A stretch of 60,000 nucleotides of DNA, taken from the NCBI GenBank assembly GCA_903813345.2, contig CAIIXF020000006.1, positions 33,953,524 through 34,013,523 on the forward strand. The letters are read 5' to 3'. The DNA is from Owenia fusiformis (taxonomy: Eukaryota > Annelida > Polychaeta > Sabellida > Oweniidae). Of this stretch, positions 23,524-34,801 are shown piece after piece (within the stretch, counting starts at the first letter, position 1; each line of letters opens with the position of its first letter). A program made the position numbers and the translations under genes. Below the pieces are notes generated by a model. It was not told where the DNA came from, did no database searches, and was given only the letters and a program-made list of their open reading frames with translations.

Positions 23524-24297
23524 GTATGTGAATTTCTTCCTTTGCCTCTTCATTACAATCATTTTCACCTTCATTGGCCTTCGCTATTTTTTTCCTTGCC
23601 CTATAGAGGCTCAAGCAAGAGCGTCTCTTGCGAGTCCTGAAAACAAATATAGGCAGTTCACACATAGAGAGCTATCCATCTAGCGACCTTGACTTTACAG
23701 GAACTTGCTTGTAACCGTCCGCTAACATCTAATGTAAAACTAATACAATGCGTTGCTGTCCATAAAAAATCATGCAATACATACGTATCTGTCTAACGAC
23801 CTTGCGATTGAAACCTTATTATCTACAATATTCACCACATTTCTGTTCTGCGTTTGTCCTTTTATGGCTTGTTTATACACAGTTTACGTACAGTTAATAT
23901 TTTGAGTGGCTCTGAGGCACATATACTGAGAAAACACGAAAAAGGACTAAAAATTATGAACTTCGAAATCTCAGCCGGGTAGGTTTACAGCTTATATTCT
24001 GCTTCTTGTAGACCACACGACAGATTTAACTCAATCGTTATAACCATTCACATATGCATCACCGAATGGAACTAGTTGAAAAGGAAAGCTTACCTGTGAA
24101 TATTGCCTACAGACGAAAAAGAGGACATGCTGTCTTTCCCGTCCGCCATTTTTTGTTATCGTTACCGCAAAATTTGGCCAATTGCCTTGTCGTATCTGTC
24201 ATGCTATAACACCGTGTTTATATACCAGCTGAGGTTGTTCAGATGACAACAGTGTGTCACTTCTCATGAAAGAAATGTCACGAGAGGCATGTAATGT

Positions 24298-24445
24298 ATT
24301 AAAATCTAGAATAAAGTAAAAGCTAGTTTAATCAGCATGAAATAAAGTACATAGGCATGTGGTCAACACTCCAAATTGTATAGAAGTGCAAGAAAATCAT
24401 ATACTTCATTGAAATATTAGAGAGAAGTAGAGTAAAGTATCCATG
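24298..24445 (+). repeat. Dispersed 165-bp repeat, copy 5
   Basis: Shared blocks include GAAATAAAGTACATAGGCAT, TGTGGTCAACACTCCAAATT, GTATAGAAGTGCAAGAAAAT, ACTTCATTGAAATATTAGAG and AGAAGTAGAGTAAAGTA. The end motif is not preserved. Confidence 0.7.
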
Positions 24446-24766
24446 ACCATTGACATGTTTTTGCCATCGTTATAATAATCAGTCTGTTATGGGCAACAGT
24501 TGGTATTATCTAATGATTATATAACAATAACATATTCAGGTAGCATTTATTAATTTATTGTCCTATTACTTGTTTATTTATATGGTTTTGTGGGAATTAG
24601 AAAATGATTAGTCCCTGATTATCAATCAGTGAATCATCAATGGAAGTTGATTGTTTAAATGGGGCAATTTGTGGCAATTAAAATTTTACAGCTGATACAA
24701 AAAAACATTTAAGGATATAATATTATAATAAATATATAGCACTGAGCCAGATTTTGCCAAGGGGAA
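24446..24766. other. Short AT-rich spacer
   Basis: Nothing recognisable was seen between the dispersed repeat and the next repeat module. Confidence 0.4.
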
Positions 24767-24890
24767 AACGTAGATATTTTGAATCTCAGCGGTACCCCTC
24801 TGTACCAAAAGTTGAGCAGTACACCCCCCCCACCCCCAGTGCCCCCCACCCCCCAGCTAAGGCCACCGGGGTACTACATGCCATGTGCAC
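24767..24890. repeat. Dispersed repeat module and C-rich tract preceding the CATG satellite
   Basis: GTAGATATTTTGAATCTCAG...GAGCAGTACACCCC repeats the module at 18546. A C-rich run then leads to GGCCACCGGGG and ATGCCATGT, the same entry sequence that starts the inverted relative at 30827. Confidence 0.7.
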
Positions 24891-25965
24891 CAAGTACAAT
24901 TAGCATCTTGCCAAGTACGAAGTATACATGTTGCCCAGCATGTGGACCAAGTTACAAGTCACATGCTGCCAAGTCCCATATTCAAAATTTTCGAAGTCTT
25001 AATGATAAACCTCGCATGTGCAGCATGTGGACCAAGTTAGCAAGTGACATGGTACCATGTTGCATGTTCAAATAGCATCTTGTCAAGTTTAAACTATACA
25101 TCTCGCATGTGCAGCATGTGGACCAAGTTAGCAAGTGACATGCTGCCATGTTACATGTTCAAATAGCATCTTGCCAAGTTTAAACTATACATCTTGCATG
25201 TGCAGCATGTGGACCAAGTTAGCAAGTGACATGGTACCATGTTGCATGTTCAAATAGCATCTTGCCAAGTTTAAACTATATATCTCGCATGTGCTGCATG
25301 TGGACCAAGTTAGCAAGTGACATGCTGCCATGTTGCATGTTCAAATAGCATCTTGCCAAGTTTAAACTATACATCTCGCATGTGCAGCATGTGGACCAAG
25401 TTAGCAAGTGACATGCTACCATGTTGCATGTTCAAATAGCATCTTGCCAAGTTTAAACTATACATCTCGCATGTGCTGCATGTGGACCAAGTTAGCAAGT
25501 GACATGCTGCCATGTTGCATGTTCAAATAGCATCTTGCCAAGTTTAAACTGTACATCTCGCATGTGCAGCATGTGGACCAAGTTAGCAAGTGACATGCTA
25601 CCATGTTGCATGTTGAAATAGCATCTTGCCAAGTTTAAACTATACAACTCGCATGTGCAGCATGTGGACCAAGTTGCCAAGTGACATGGTACCATGTTGC
25701 ATGTACAAATAGCATCTTGCCAAGTTTAAACTATACAGCTCGCATGTGCAGCATGTGGACCAAGTTGCCAAGTGACATGGTACCATGTTGCATGTACAGA
25801 TAGCATCTTGCCACGTTTAAACCATACGACTCACATGTGCAGCATGTGGACCAAGTTGCCAAGTGGCATGCTGCCATGTTGCATGTTCGAATAGCATCTT
25901 GCCAAGTTTCAACTATACATCTCTCATGTGCAGCATGTGGATCAAGTTCCAAAATGACACGTTTG
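24891..25965. repeat. 91-bp CATG-rich satellite, about 11 copies
   Basis: The units have a 91-bp period and contain CATCTTGCCAAGTTTAAACT, CTCGCATGTGCAGCATGTGG, ACCAAGTTAGCAAGTGACAT and CTGCCATGTTGCATGTTC. The first two copies and the last are degraded. The unit is made of overlapping words around CATG and CAAGT. Minus-strand open frames of 67-73 codons across it are repeat artefacts. Confidence 0.95.
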
Positions 25966-27504
25966 TTTATTTGGAATGGGAAATTAAATGATAAAATATA
26001 TTTTTAAACTAAAAAGTTTGTTTAATGAACGGTAAAACGAATGAAATGAACACAAATTTGGAAAATGTAATTTAAAAAATGGTAAATTGGTATATAAGTT
26101 TGAGCTTTGTAGTAAGCATATGAAGAAATCATCCTCTACAATATTCTTGGTTAGCTGACCACTAACTCCCGGGCACTGACTACATTTGTATTCTGCCACT
26201 CTCAGGCCAGTAGTCAGCTTTTACCAGGGAGGGAAGCAGGGGGGAGGGCTGTTTTTAAAGAATTCCATGAGGGATTTGACTTTTCCTTTGCATTATACCT
26301 TAGAATTCACACATGTAAAATGTTTCAATGTGATAATAATAGATTACTAACTTTATGTTCTCATAAAACAAAAATAGATTGCAGAGAATAATTTATTATG
26401 TAGAGATGATTTTATTATGGAATAATTGTGAAGTAATAAACTTGTTAATGTTACAAAGCTATGAACAGCATATTACTGTATCATATACAATTATTCTAAC
26501 ACAATTCTAAACACATGTGAACATTATAGTATCCTTGTATTAATGTTCCAATCTGAGTGTCAGTTAGTTCACTAAGTAGGCTCCCTGGTCAGAAACATCT
26601 TGAATTCTTGAATAAGTAGAAATAAGAATATAACTGTATTTATGTAGAATTGAAAATCTGTATATCTGCAAATATAGAACATTTACCATTGCCCATGAGT
26701 TTTCTGCTCTGTAGAAAGACCATAAATGCACATCTTTATGAATTTATATAATCAATAGCACTTTAAGTCCCCATATAAGGTCTAAATCACTTTGGCTTAT
26801 ACTGTAGTCTTACTCAGTGTTATATGGAAGAATGTGAAACTTATTTTAATTGCTAATTATGAATTTATATAAAACTAACTTTTATAACTAACTTTTAGAG
26901 ATCACATATATATTCTAATAAGCGATAATTCAAACCAATGCATAGCATTCATCCTCACATGATTTTGGTGAAAAATTAAGAAAATTGGTTCAAGAATAGG
27001 CGAGAAATGAACTTGTCAATGCTTTAAAATGGTTCAGAAAAAAATGTATTTCAAAATTTCTTCTTTCCTCCCGTATTTTTGACTGAAATCTCCCTTAATC
27101 TACCGTGTTTGAGCTAAATCTACAGTCAGTAACCTTGATTATTGGACTTCTTTCTTTTACTTTCAGTTTTACAGCAGGGAAATGTATATTTTCTGTAAAA
27201 ACTGAGCGAGCAAAGGAACCCTCATAATACTTGTTCAGGGCCAACTTACATCATGGGCTTTTAATAATCAGCCTGATTACTCATTAATTTTTGTCATATT
27301 CTTTTGTTTTCCCATTTCATTTGACTAAATGAACTTTCATTTAACTTTTATTCACCATAACCTCGTTCAAAACCAATTTCAGGTTGGCAGGTCTGACGTT
27401 AGTTGCAAAATATTTTTGATATGCTAAACCATTGAAGTGGCGCATCATTTAAAAAAATTCAACTTTTATTTGAAAAATGGCGGGAAATTTTATAACGAGA
27501 AATG
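25966..27504. other. AT-rich stretch with one MITE fragment
   Basis: At 26204 CAGGCCAGTAGTCAGC followed by GGGAGGG resembles the left end of the CAGGCCC MITE at 2819, without a matching right end. The rest is AT-rich and shows no coding family. Confidence 0.4.
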
Positions 27505-29970
27505 AAAAAATTCAAAAAATGAATTTAACCCTTACCCCAAAAAATGAATTTAACCCTAAGACCATGAATATGTGTGTCAAAAATGTAAAATAAATTAAAA
27601 AATGAATTCCATAAATAAATAAATTTTTCTATGTCAAAATATAAAAAAAAGAATTTAATTCTAACCCTAACCCTAACCATCCCCAACCCTATTAAACCAG
27701 ATGGAGTTTTAAATGATTACCTAACCCTGACCTACCCACTGAGGACACAGGACGCGTACCAGACCCTAATGATACAGGGTCTACTTGGCAGGAGCAGCGA
27801 TCGCTATCAGTAGGGTCTGGCACATGAACACCGCTCCTGCAAAGAGAAATGAGTTAACCGTAGCCTTAACCCTAACCCTAATTACCAACCCCAACCCTAT
27901 CAAACCAGATGGAGTTTTAAATGATTACCTAACCCTGACCTACCCACTGAGGACACAGGACGCGTACTAGACCCTAATGATACAGGGTCCAATTGGCAGG
28001 AGCGGTAATCGCATACCAGACCCTAATGATACAGAGTCCACTTGGCAGGAGCAGCGTTCGCATACCAGACCCTAATGATACAAGATCCACTTGGCAGGAG
28101 CGGCAATTGTGTACCAGACCCTAATGCAGGCCTGTCAACTTGGGAACACCTAACATGAGTGACTTGGAAATGTTGAACACCTCCCCTCAAAATGTGGACA
28201 CCTTGGTCCAAATCTGAACACCTTGATCCAAATTTTGAACACCTTGGATTAAATTTTATTACATTTTGCCAAATTTTGAACACCTCAAATTTTTCGCGCT
28301 CGCTACGCTCGGGTTCCAAACATCCATCAACGGGGGGGGGGGGGGGGGTAGGTACGATATATTTCGAACGGAATGCGTGACATATACGTAATTCGCGTGA
28401 AAAGTCCGAACGAAATGCTGTGTAGACGATCTTTTTTAGAAATTTTTCTAAAGAAATATTTTTGCTTGACAATTACCAGGTAAAATGCGTATTTGCGTGA
28501 CATTTTCTGTCACGCAAAAATAACTGGCGTGACTTCAAATTCTTCAGCAAATGCGTGTTAAATACACTAAATTGCGGGACAGTTGACAGGCCTGCTAATG
28601 ATACAGGGTCCACTTGCCAGGAGCGGCGTTTGCATACCAGACCCTAATGATACAGGATCTACTTAGCAGGAGCAGCGATCCCTAACCAACCCTATTAAAC
28701 CAGATGGGGTTTTAAATGATTACCTAACCCTGAACTACCCACTGAGGACACAGGACACGTACCAGACCCTAATGATACAGGAACCACTTTGCAGGAGCGG
28801 CGATCGTGTCCCAGACCCTAATGATAGAGGGTCCACTTGGCAGGAGCGGCATTCGTGTACCAGACCCTAATGATACAGGGTCCACTTGGCAGGAGCGGCG
28901 ATCGTGTACCAGACCCTAATGATAGAGGGTCCACCTGGCAGGAGCGGCATTCGTGTACCAGACCCTAATGATACAAGGTTCACTTTGCAGGAGCAGCGAT
29001 CGCTATCAGTAGGGTCTGGCACATGAACACCGCTCCTGCAAAGTGAAATGAGTTTAAACCGTAACCTCAACCCACCCTAACCAACCCTATTAAACCAGAT
29101 GGGGTTTTAAATGATTACCTAACCCTGACCTACCCACTGAGGACACAGGACACGTACCAGACCCTAATGATACAGGGTCCACTTGGCAGGAGCAGCGTTC
29201 GCATACCAGACCCTAATGATACAAGATCCACTTGGCAGGAGCGGCAATTGTGTACCAGACCCTAATGATACAGGGTCCACTTGGCAGGAGCGGCGTTTGC
29301 ATACCAGACCCTAATGATACAGGATCTACTTAGCAGGAGCAGCTATCCCTAACCAACCCTATTAAACCAGATGGGGTTTTAAATGATTACCTAACCCTGA
29401 ACTACCCACTGAGGACACAGGACGCGTATCAGACCCTAATGATACAGGGTCCACTTGGCAGGAGCGGCGATCATGTACCAGACCCTAATGATAGAGGGTC
29501 CACTTGGCAGGAGCGGCATTCGTGTACCAGACCCTAATGATACAAGGTTCACTTTGCAGGAGCAGCGATCGCTATCAATAGGGTCTGGCACATGAACGCC
29601 GCTCCTGCAAAGTGAAATGAGTTTAAACCGTACCCTCAACCCACCCTAACCAACCCTATTAAACCAGATGGGGTTTTAAATGATTACCTAACCCTGACCT
29701 ACCCACTGAGGACACAGGACACGTACCAGACCCTAATGATACAGGAACCACTTTGCAGGAGCGGCGATCGTGTCCCAGACCCTAATGATAGAGGGTCCAC
29801 TTGGCAGGAGCGGCATTCGTGTACCAGACCCTAATGATACGAGGTCAACTTGGCAGGAGCTGCGATTGCGTACCAGACCCTAATGATACAGGGTCAACTT
29901 GGCAGGAGCGGTGATCACATACCAAACCCTAATGATAAAGTGTCCACTTGGCAGGAGCAGCGTTCACGGT
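27505..29970. repeat. Telomere-like complex repeat field (49-bp units, AACCCT words)
   Basis: It starts with short runs of the telomeric complement (CTAACCCTAACCCTAACC at 27661 and again near 27870). The main unit is 49 bp: CAGACCCTAATGATACAGGG, TCCACTTGGCAGGAGCGGCG, ATCGTGTAC. Each unit carries a small hairpin, ACCCT-N8-AGGGT. A second module with CCAACCCTATTAAACCAGAT and CTACCCACTGAGGACACAGG recurs at about 27685, 27888, 28685, 29083, 29353 and 29654, so there is a higher-order pattern. Some units are inverted (for example near 27807, 29004 and 29573). A 458-bp transposon interrupts it at 28137-28594. Confidence 0.9.
28137..28594. mobile_element. 458-bp MITE inserted in the telomere-like field, 6-bp target duplication
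   Basis: The ends are CAGGCCTGTCAACT and its complement AGTTGACAGGCCTG. CTAATG flanks both sides (28131-28136, 28595-28600), and removing the insertion with one CTAATG restores the expected 49-bp unit, so the borders are exact. The inside carries near-tandem (C)AAATTTTGAACACCT units, GCTCGCTACGCTCG and a poly-G run. No transposase is present. A minus-strand 149-codon open frame crosses its border and is not a gene. Confidence 0.92.
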
Positions 29971-30240
29971 TCACGTACATCTTTTATTGACTCAGATGTC
30001 ATCACAATGACATATTAGTCAGTACAATGTACAATATACAAAAATAACTTAGACTAAACTAACTACAAAATACAAAATGTAAACAACATGACAAATGCAA
30101 AAATATAAGTTATGAGTCAAGTTTTAAATACAGCATAAGAAAATGTAAAATATCAGTGTGATGTATCATTGACACAATGTTCATCCAACACATATACAAT
30201 GTATGAATTAAAGATCATTGCCAGGATCAATAAATGACTA
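29971..30240 (-). mobile_element. LINE 3' end fragment
   Basis: On the minus strand the segment ends GACTAATATGTCATTGTGAT, GACATCTGAGTCAATAAAAG, the same 3' tail as the LINE at 39144. No protein part remains. On its 5' side it abuts the CATG-rich repeat, which might be part of the same insertion. Confidence 0.6.
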
Positions 30241-30838
30241 TGTCTGTTGAACTTGGCAACATGCACACATGGCACCACCAACATTTCTGGTACATGGTAC
30301 AGATGCTAATACAAGATGGCAAGTGGAACCATGTTGAGCATTAATAGACATTATTATAACATGGACATCCAACATGCCATGCTTATATTTATCACATGAC
30401 AACATGCTGTACTTGGTAAGTTGTGAACTTGGGATCACTTGAATCAAGGTACTTGGCACACATGCAAATATAAGATGGCAAGTATGCCAATGCAACATGT
30501 ATAAATCAACATGCACATCCAACATGCGAACATGGCAGTACTCACAAATTCTGATACATGTACACATGCTAAAACAAGATGCCATGTCCAACCAAAATAG
30601 TACATGTTCCAATCTAGAATAAATCTTGAATTATCACTTGCACATTCAACATGCCATGTTGAGCCAGTTGCCCTGTCTTTCACATGCTAGACCAGTAGCA
30701 TCTTGTCAGAAAGGTACTTGCTAAAATATTGCCATGTTACAAACAAGTATATGCCAAGTGACTGCATCTTGTAGATATTACCACTTGGCAACATGGCAGA
30801 ACATGGCATGTTTGGACCCGGTGGCCATAAATGCCACC
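30241..30838 (-). repeat. CATG-word repeat, inverted relative of the 91-bp satellite
   Basis: Read on the minus strand it starts GGCCACCGGGTCCAAACATG, CCATGTTCTGCCATGTTGCC, like the entry of the satellite at 24867. It then consists of scrambled CATG, CTTGGCAAG and AACATG words without a clean period. It is a diverged or ancestral form of the same family in the opposite direction. Confidence 0.7.
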
Positions 30839-31539
30839 CCCGGGCTATGGTTCTGATGTAAATGATAGAAAGAAATTTTATGGGGCATGTGCTATATATG
30901 TTTTCACTTCCTAGATGATATTTTTATTGTTTTTAGGCAAAGTCATCATTGAATTGTAATATTTAACCAATCATCTATTGTCAATAGTCAATAGCTCTGG
31001 GGTCCTTTGGTTTAAAGACTGAACAATTAACAAAAAACTTTTAATTGTTTAATAGATGTCACCCTATGTATAAGAACACAAGATAGACTTGTGAGATACA
31101 ATCATTTGGCCTTAAACTTTCAAGTAAAACAGGATTCGTTTTTTAACATATTGTATTGACATTAAGTGTGTTTCAGTATACCCTGGATTTCCAACCCCTG
31201 ACTACTTAAGATGATACTACAGTTTTGTTGATGATAGCAATCTCAATGATCTTCAATGGATCTTTTATGCATTTGGGTAACAAATGAATGTGAACTACTT
31301 AGAGACAGAAATTTTGTTATGATTTTCTTATTCTATTGTAGATAAAGGTTACTAGTAGATCAAAATGAATCACCTCTGAAATGAACGAGAGTTTGACAAA
31401 TTTTAGCTCTGACAAAGGGAAGTTGTCAGAGCACCCCCATTTGCTGCTTAAGATACTATCACAAGTGTCAAGGACTATGTTGCATGACATGTCAGAATAA
31501 TACGATCTGACTTTGCATGTTTGGACTGAAGCTTTTGCA
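30839..31539. other. AT-rich stretch, no gene
   Basis: No coding family, repeats or signals recognised. Confidence 0.4.
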
Positions 31540-31650
31540 TTATTTACTTTATTTACTTATTGTATTAAAAAATTTAATATTCTGTAGACAAAAGAATAAG
31601 CCCTACAGGCTTGTTGGGTAATTCAAGTCCATAATACATAATAAAGTGTA
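31540..31650 (-). mobile_element. LINE 3'UTR-like fragment
   Basis: On the minus strand it reads AAGCCTGTAGGGCTTATTC followed by TACAATAAGTAAATAAAGTA. AAGCCTGTAG also occurs in the 3' region of the LINE at 39144-39765. It looks like the noncoding end of a LINE, without protein. Confidence 0.45.
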
Positions 31651-31761
31651 CCTTTTCTCATAATAAGGCCAAGAACAAGTTTTCATGCTTATGCTCAGAT
31701 GACATCATGAGTTCCTTGCCCTAAAGGTAAGGTGTACGGACTGACCTTGAGTCTAACTGAG

Positions 31762-31870
31762 CATGCCTGTAGCCAGAAGGGGTTCAGGGGCTGGAGCGAA
31801 CTCCCCCCCCCAGCCAAATATTCTTTCAAAATCAGTGATTTTGGGCCAAAATTTACCCTGCGCGCAGAGT
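31762..31870. mobile_element. Partial CAGGCCC-type MITE
   Basis: CATGCCTGTAGCCAGAAGGG, a run of C and GCCAAATATTCTTTCAAA repeat the arrangement of the left half of the MITE at 2819. The right terminus is missing. Confidence 0.65.
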
Positions 31871-31884
31871 CTAGTATCTGCCTA

Positions 31885-32240
31885 GTATCGACTTTATCAC
31901 AGTTTAGCAGCCCTACCCTCATGACCGATGCCTGTGACGGCTCGGGTCATTAATCATTTCATACCTACCACACTGACCTATTCTCAACCAATCACAGAGC
32001 TGGAAGGAACTGTGCTAAATGCGTGCACAGTAATTATACGATTACGTCAGAGAAAACCGCCGTTGTCCTTATTTCGATGACAAACTCTGATTAACGCGGT
32101 GAGTTGAGAGATTTAATCTGAAAGTTCAAAGAATGAAGATGAAGCTCTCTTTTGAGAAGCAAAGTCGAACGAATGCAAAGGGTAGCCAAAATTACCCACC
32201 CTTAGGAAAACCTAGTGTATAAAAAGTGCTAGGTTTTTGG
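31885..32240. repeat. Dispersed promoter-like module, copy A
   Basis: It shares an ordered set of blocks with 57665-57995: CAGTTTAGCAG-CC, GGTCATT, AACCAATCA (31986), TGCTAAATG, ACGTCAGA (32044), CTCTGATT, CTCTCTTT and AAAGGGTAGCCA. CCAAT and CRE-type cores are therefore held at similar spacing (about 55 bp) in both copies. Only this copy has TATAAAAAG downstream (32218). It may be a retro-element promoter or LTR fragment, or a duplicated regulatory segment. I see no LTR-type target duplication or gag/pol. Confidence 0.6.
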
Positions 32241-33889
32241 CCTTCTCAGATTGTTACTTACTGAGAAATAATTGTTATAAAGGGAAATTCTTATGTTAAA
32301 GGACTTAAAAATTTCACTCGTCTGTGATTCTTAACAATATGAAAGCTTTTTGATTTGCTTTGTTTGTGTCCTACATCACTACTTTTAGGTGATGCTTTAA
32401 GAGAGTATCATGACTCCTGTGTTAAGACATGATAAAGCCTGACAGGGAAGGCTCGATATAAATGAATTGAAGTAGACATTTCTTTTTACTGGAGTGTTAA
32501 TCTTGTGACAAAAGTTGATTTCGAACCTAATGAGAAAATGTGAAAAATTGCTGCCTCGTTGGCAAATTAGCGCTACAAGATGGTTTGAAGTCGATGTAAG
32601 ATGCGTCGTCCATCATGGCATCTCCCCAAACACTGATAGACGTCGACTGCTTTGCTCTAAACATATTTATTACAGATCCTTAATCTTTATATTGAACGCC
32701 GTGTGCTTAACAATAACTTCTTAAAGAGCCCTACAGATCTTATATATGGCTTTAAAACGACAACCGCTACTTTAACTGATTAGCCTGGCCTATTATTCAT
32801 ATTTTTACATTTGTCCGAACGAACAAACTACCGACTTTTAATTGGCTTAGGGAATTTTTGTCAGTAACAATACAATTTAGAATGTAACAAAGCGAGAAAA
32901 TAGATCATTTATAATACTTAGCGTAATTGAATGCTGTGTATTACGACAATAAGATATGGGCCTGTATAATAACACTGTGATTTGATCTAGCTATTCTGTC
33001 CGAACGGTGATTTTGAAGATTTTTTCACCATTGAATTTTTCACCATTATGTTTGGACTAAGATGCCTATTAAGTGTTTGATGCTGGGTTCTACTCCATTG
33101 GGTTTCATATTAGTGTGGTATCTTTCCAAGAGTTGAATATTCTTGATTCAGATTATGTTGTTTTATAGTTATGCATTTGGGGTTATCTTTTCATGCAATT
33201 TTGGGGGGTTTGGGTATTTAGGTGTATTAGGGTTAGGAATTTGGTTTGTTTGTTTTGTAGAGGTTTCAATTTTGTTCAATTAAGGTTTTATTTGCTAACT
33301 TAATCTAATGAAAAAAGAATTAAAGTTTTTAACATACCAAATTATCAACATATGTAATTAGGAATTACTCATGTATCAATTCTCTAGTTCCTGATATTTC
33401 AGGAGGCTGGGGGGGGGGGGTTAAAACCTCATTCAAGACTAGCACATGAAATTACGTATTATTTATATTATTTGCAAAGTATGTACAAAACCTCACCCAA
33501 AATTATTTCGATACAAGACAATCAATAAAAAGTAAGAATTTTCTTGGTTTGATATTGCAATTTTTATCATTCACCTTCACATGTTCTGGGTTTGTTCCTC
33601 TGTTGTTTCACATAAGGCTTGATAAACTAGTTTTGTATGTGGTATCAGTATTCTAATTTAGTAAATATAGTTTATTTCTTAAAAATGTTTTTGTTGGCTT
33701 ATTAAAAAGCAAAAAGTGACCCATATCCTAGCATGCCATATAAACTGTACTGAAATCTGCATCATACAATGCTTTTTATTTTGCTCTATCCACCCAGAAC
33801 TTGTTAACAGTATTAACAAAAGCGATTGTATGTTTAATGTGCTTTAACAAAAATAGGTTCTTATTTGTTATGATTGCAATGACACAGGT
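32241..33889. other. Stretch without recognised genes
   Basis: The first 500 bp are less AT-rich than the rest but no open frame has a family signature. A poly-G run lies at 33408-33420. The rest is AT-rich. Confidence 0.4.
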
Positions 33890-34799
33890 GAGCAGTAGTG
33901 AACTATAATATACATGTACAGGTATAGCCCAGGTAAATATAGATAACTTTTGAGTAAATCATGGGTAAGCGGTGAGCACTGTCGGTAAATCATTACAGTT
34001 ACATATATCATTGGTAAAGCACAAGTAAATCGAGGGTAAAGCACAAGAAAATCATGTGTAAAGCATAAGTAAATCATTGGTAAAGCACAAGAAAATCATG
34101 GGTAAAGCATAAGTAAATCATGAGTAAAGCACAAGTAAGTCATGGGTGAAGCACAAGTAAATCATTGGTAAAGCACAAGAAAATCATAACTAAAGCACAG
34201 ATATATCATTGATACATCAGAGATATATCATTGGTAAAGCACAAATAAATCATAGGTAAAGCACAAATAAATCATAGGTAAAGAACAAGTAATCATGACT
34301 AAAGCACAGATATAGCATTGATAAAACAGAGATATGTCATTGGTAAAGCGCAAATAAATCATAGGTAAAGCATAAGTATATCATGGTTAAAGCACAAGTA
34401 AATCATTACTTAAGCACAAGTATATCATTGGTAAATCAGAGATATATTATTGGTAAAATACAAGCAAATCATTGGTAAAGCACAAGTTAAACATGAGTAA
34501 TTGAGTACAGTATATCATCTTTAAAGCATTAGTAAATCAAGGGTAAAGCACAGTTAAACATCATGGTACATTCTGATACTCATAGCATCTTTCTGTTTCA
34601 CCATCTTAGGGCTGAGAAGAAATGAGATGTCATGGTTTATCATGATCATCTTTGGGTTGAGAAGAAATGAGATGTCATGGTTTATCATGGTGTCATGGTA
34701 AAGCACAGCTAAATCATGGGCAAAGCACGAGGATATTTCATTTCATTGGTAAATCATTATGTAAATTATAGGTAAAGCACAGGTTAGTCAAAGGTGAAG
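33890..34799. repeat. 22-bp tandem repeat, diverged
   Basis: Units of 22 bp have the consensus AAGTAAATCATGGGTAAAGC-AC with many substitutions. At 34605-34690 the array is broken by a duplicated segment, CTGAGAAGAAATGAGATGTC followed by ATGGTTTATCATG. The array continues beyond the element at 34802-35675, so it predates that insertion. Confidence 0.9.
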
Positions 34800-34801
34800 T
34801 A

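Larger units (their letters stand above)
22462..24216. mobile_element. 1.75-kb transposon with CACGGTG ends enclosing a zinc-finger exon
   Basis: Both ends carry a perfect 26-bp inverted repeat, CACGGTGTTATAGCATGACA then GATACG. The flanks both read TTTAT (22457-22461 and 24217-24221), a likely 5-bp target duplication. CAC..TG termini with 5-bp duplications are typical of the Transib group, to which RAG is related, but no transposase is recognisable inside, so this placement is an inference. The interior has higher GC and CpG than its surroundings, a hairpin at 23265-23381, and a spliced-looking C2H2 zinc-finger exon at 23434-23523. Confidence 0.8.

Noticed and set aside
28023-28472. 149-codon minus open frame with a proline run
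   Set aside because: It crosses the exact border of a MITE insertion and the poly-G run supplies the prolines.
32515-32724. 69-codon plus-strand open frame in less AT-rich sequence
   Set aside because: Composition is suggestive but there is no motif, homologue or splice context that I can name.
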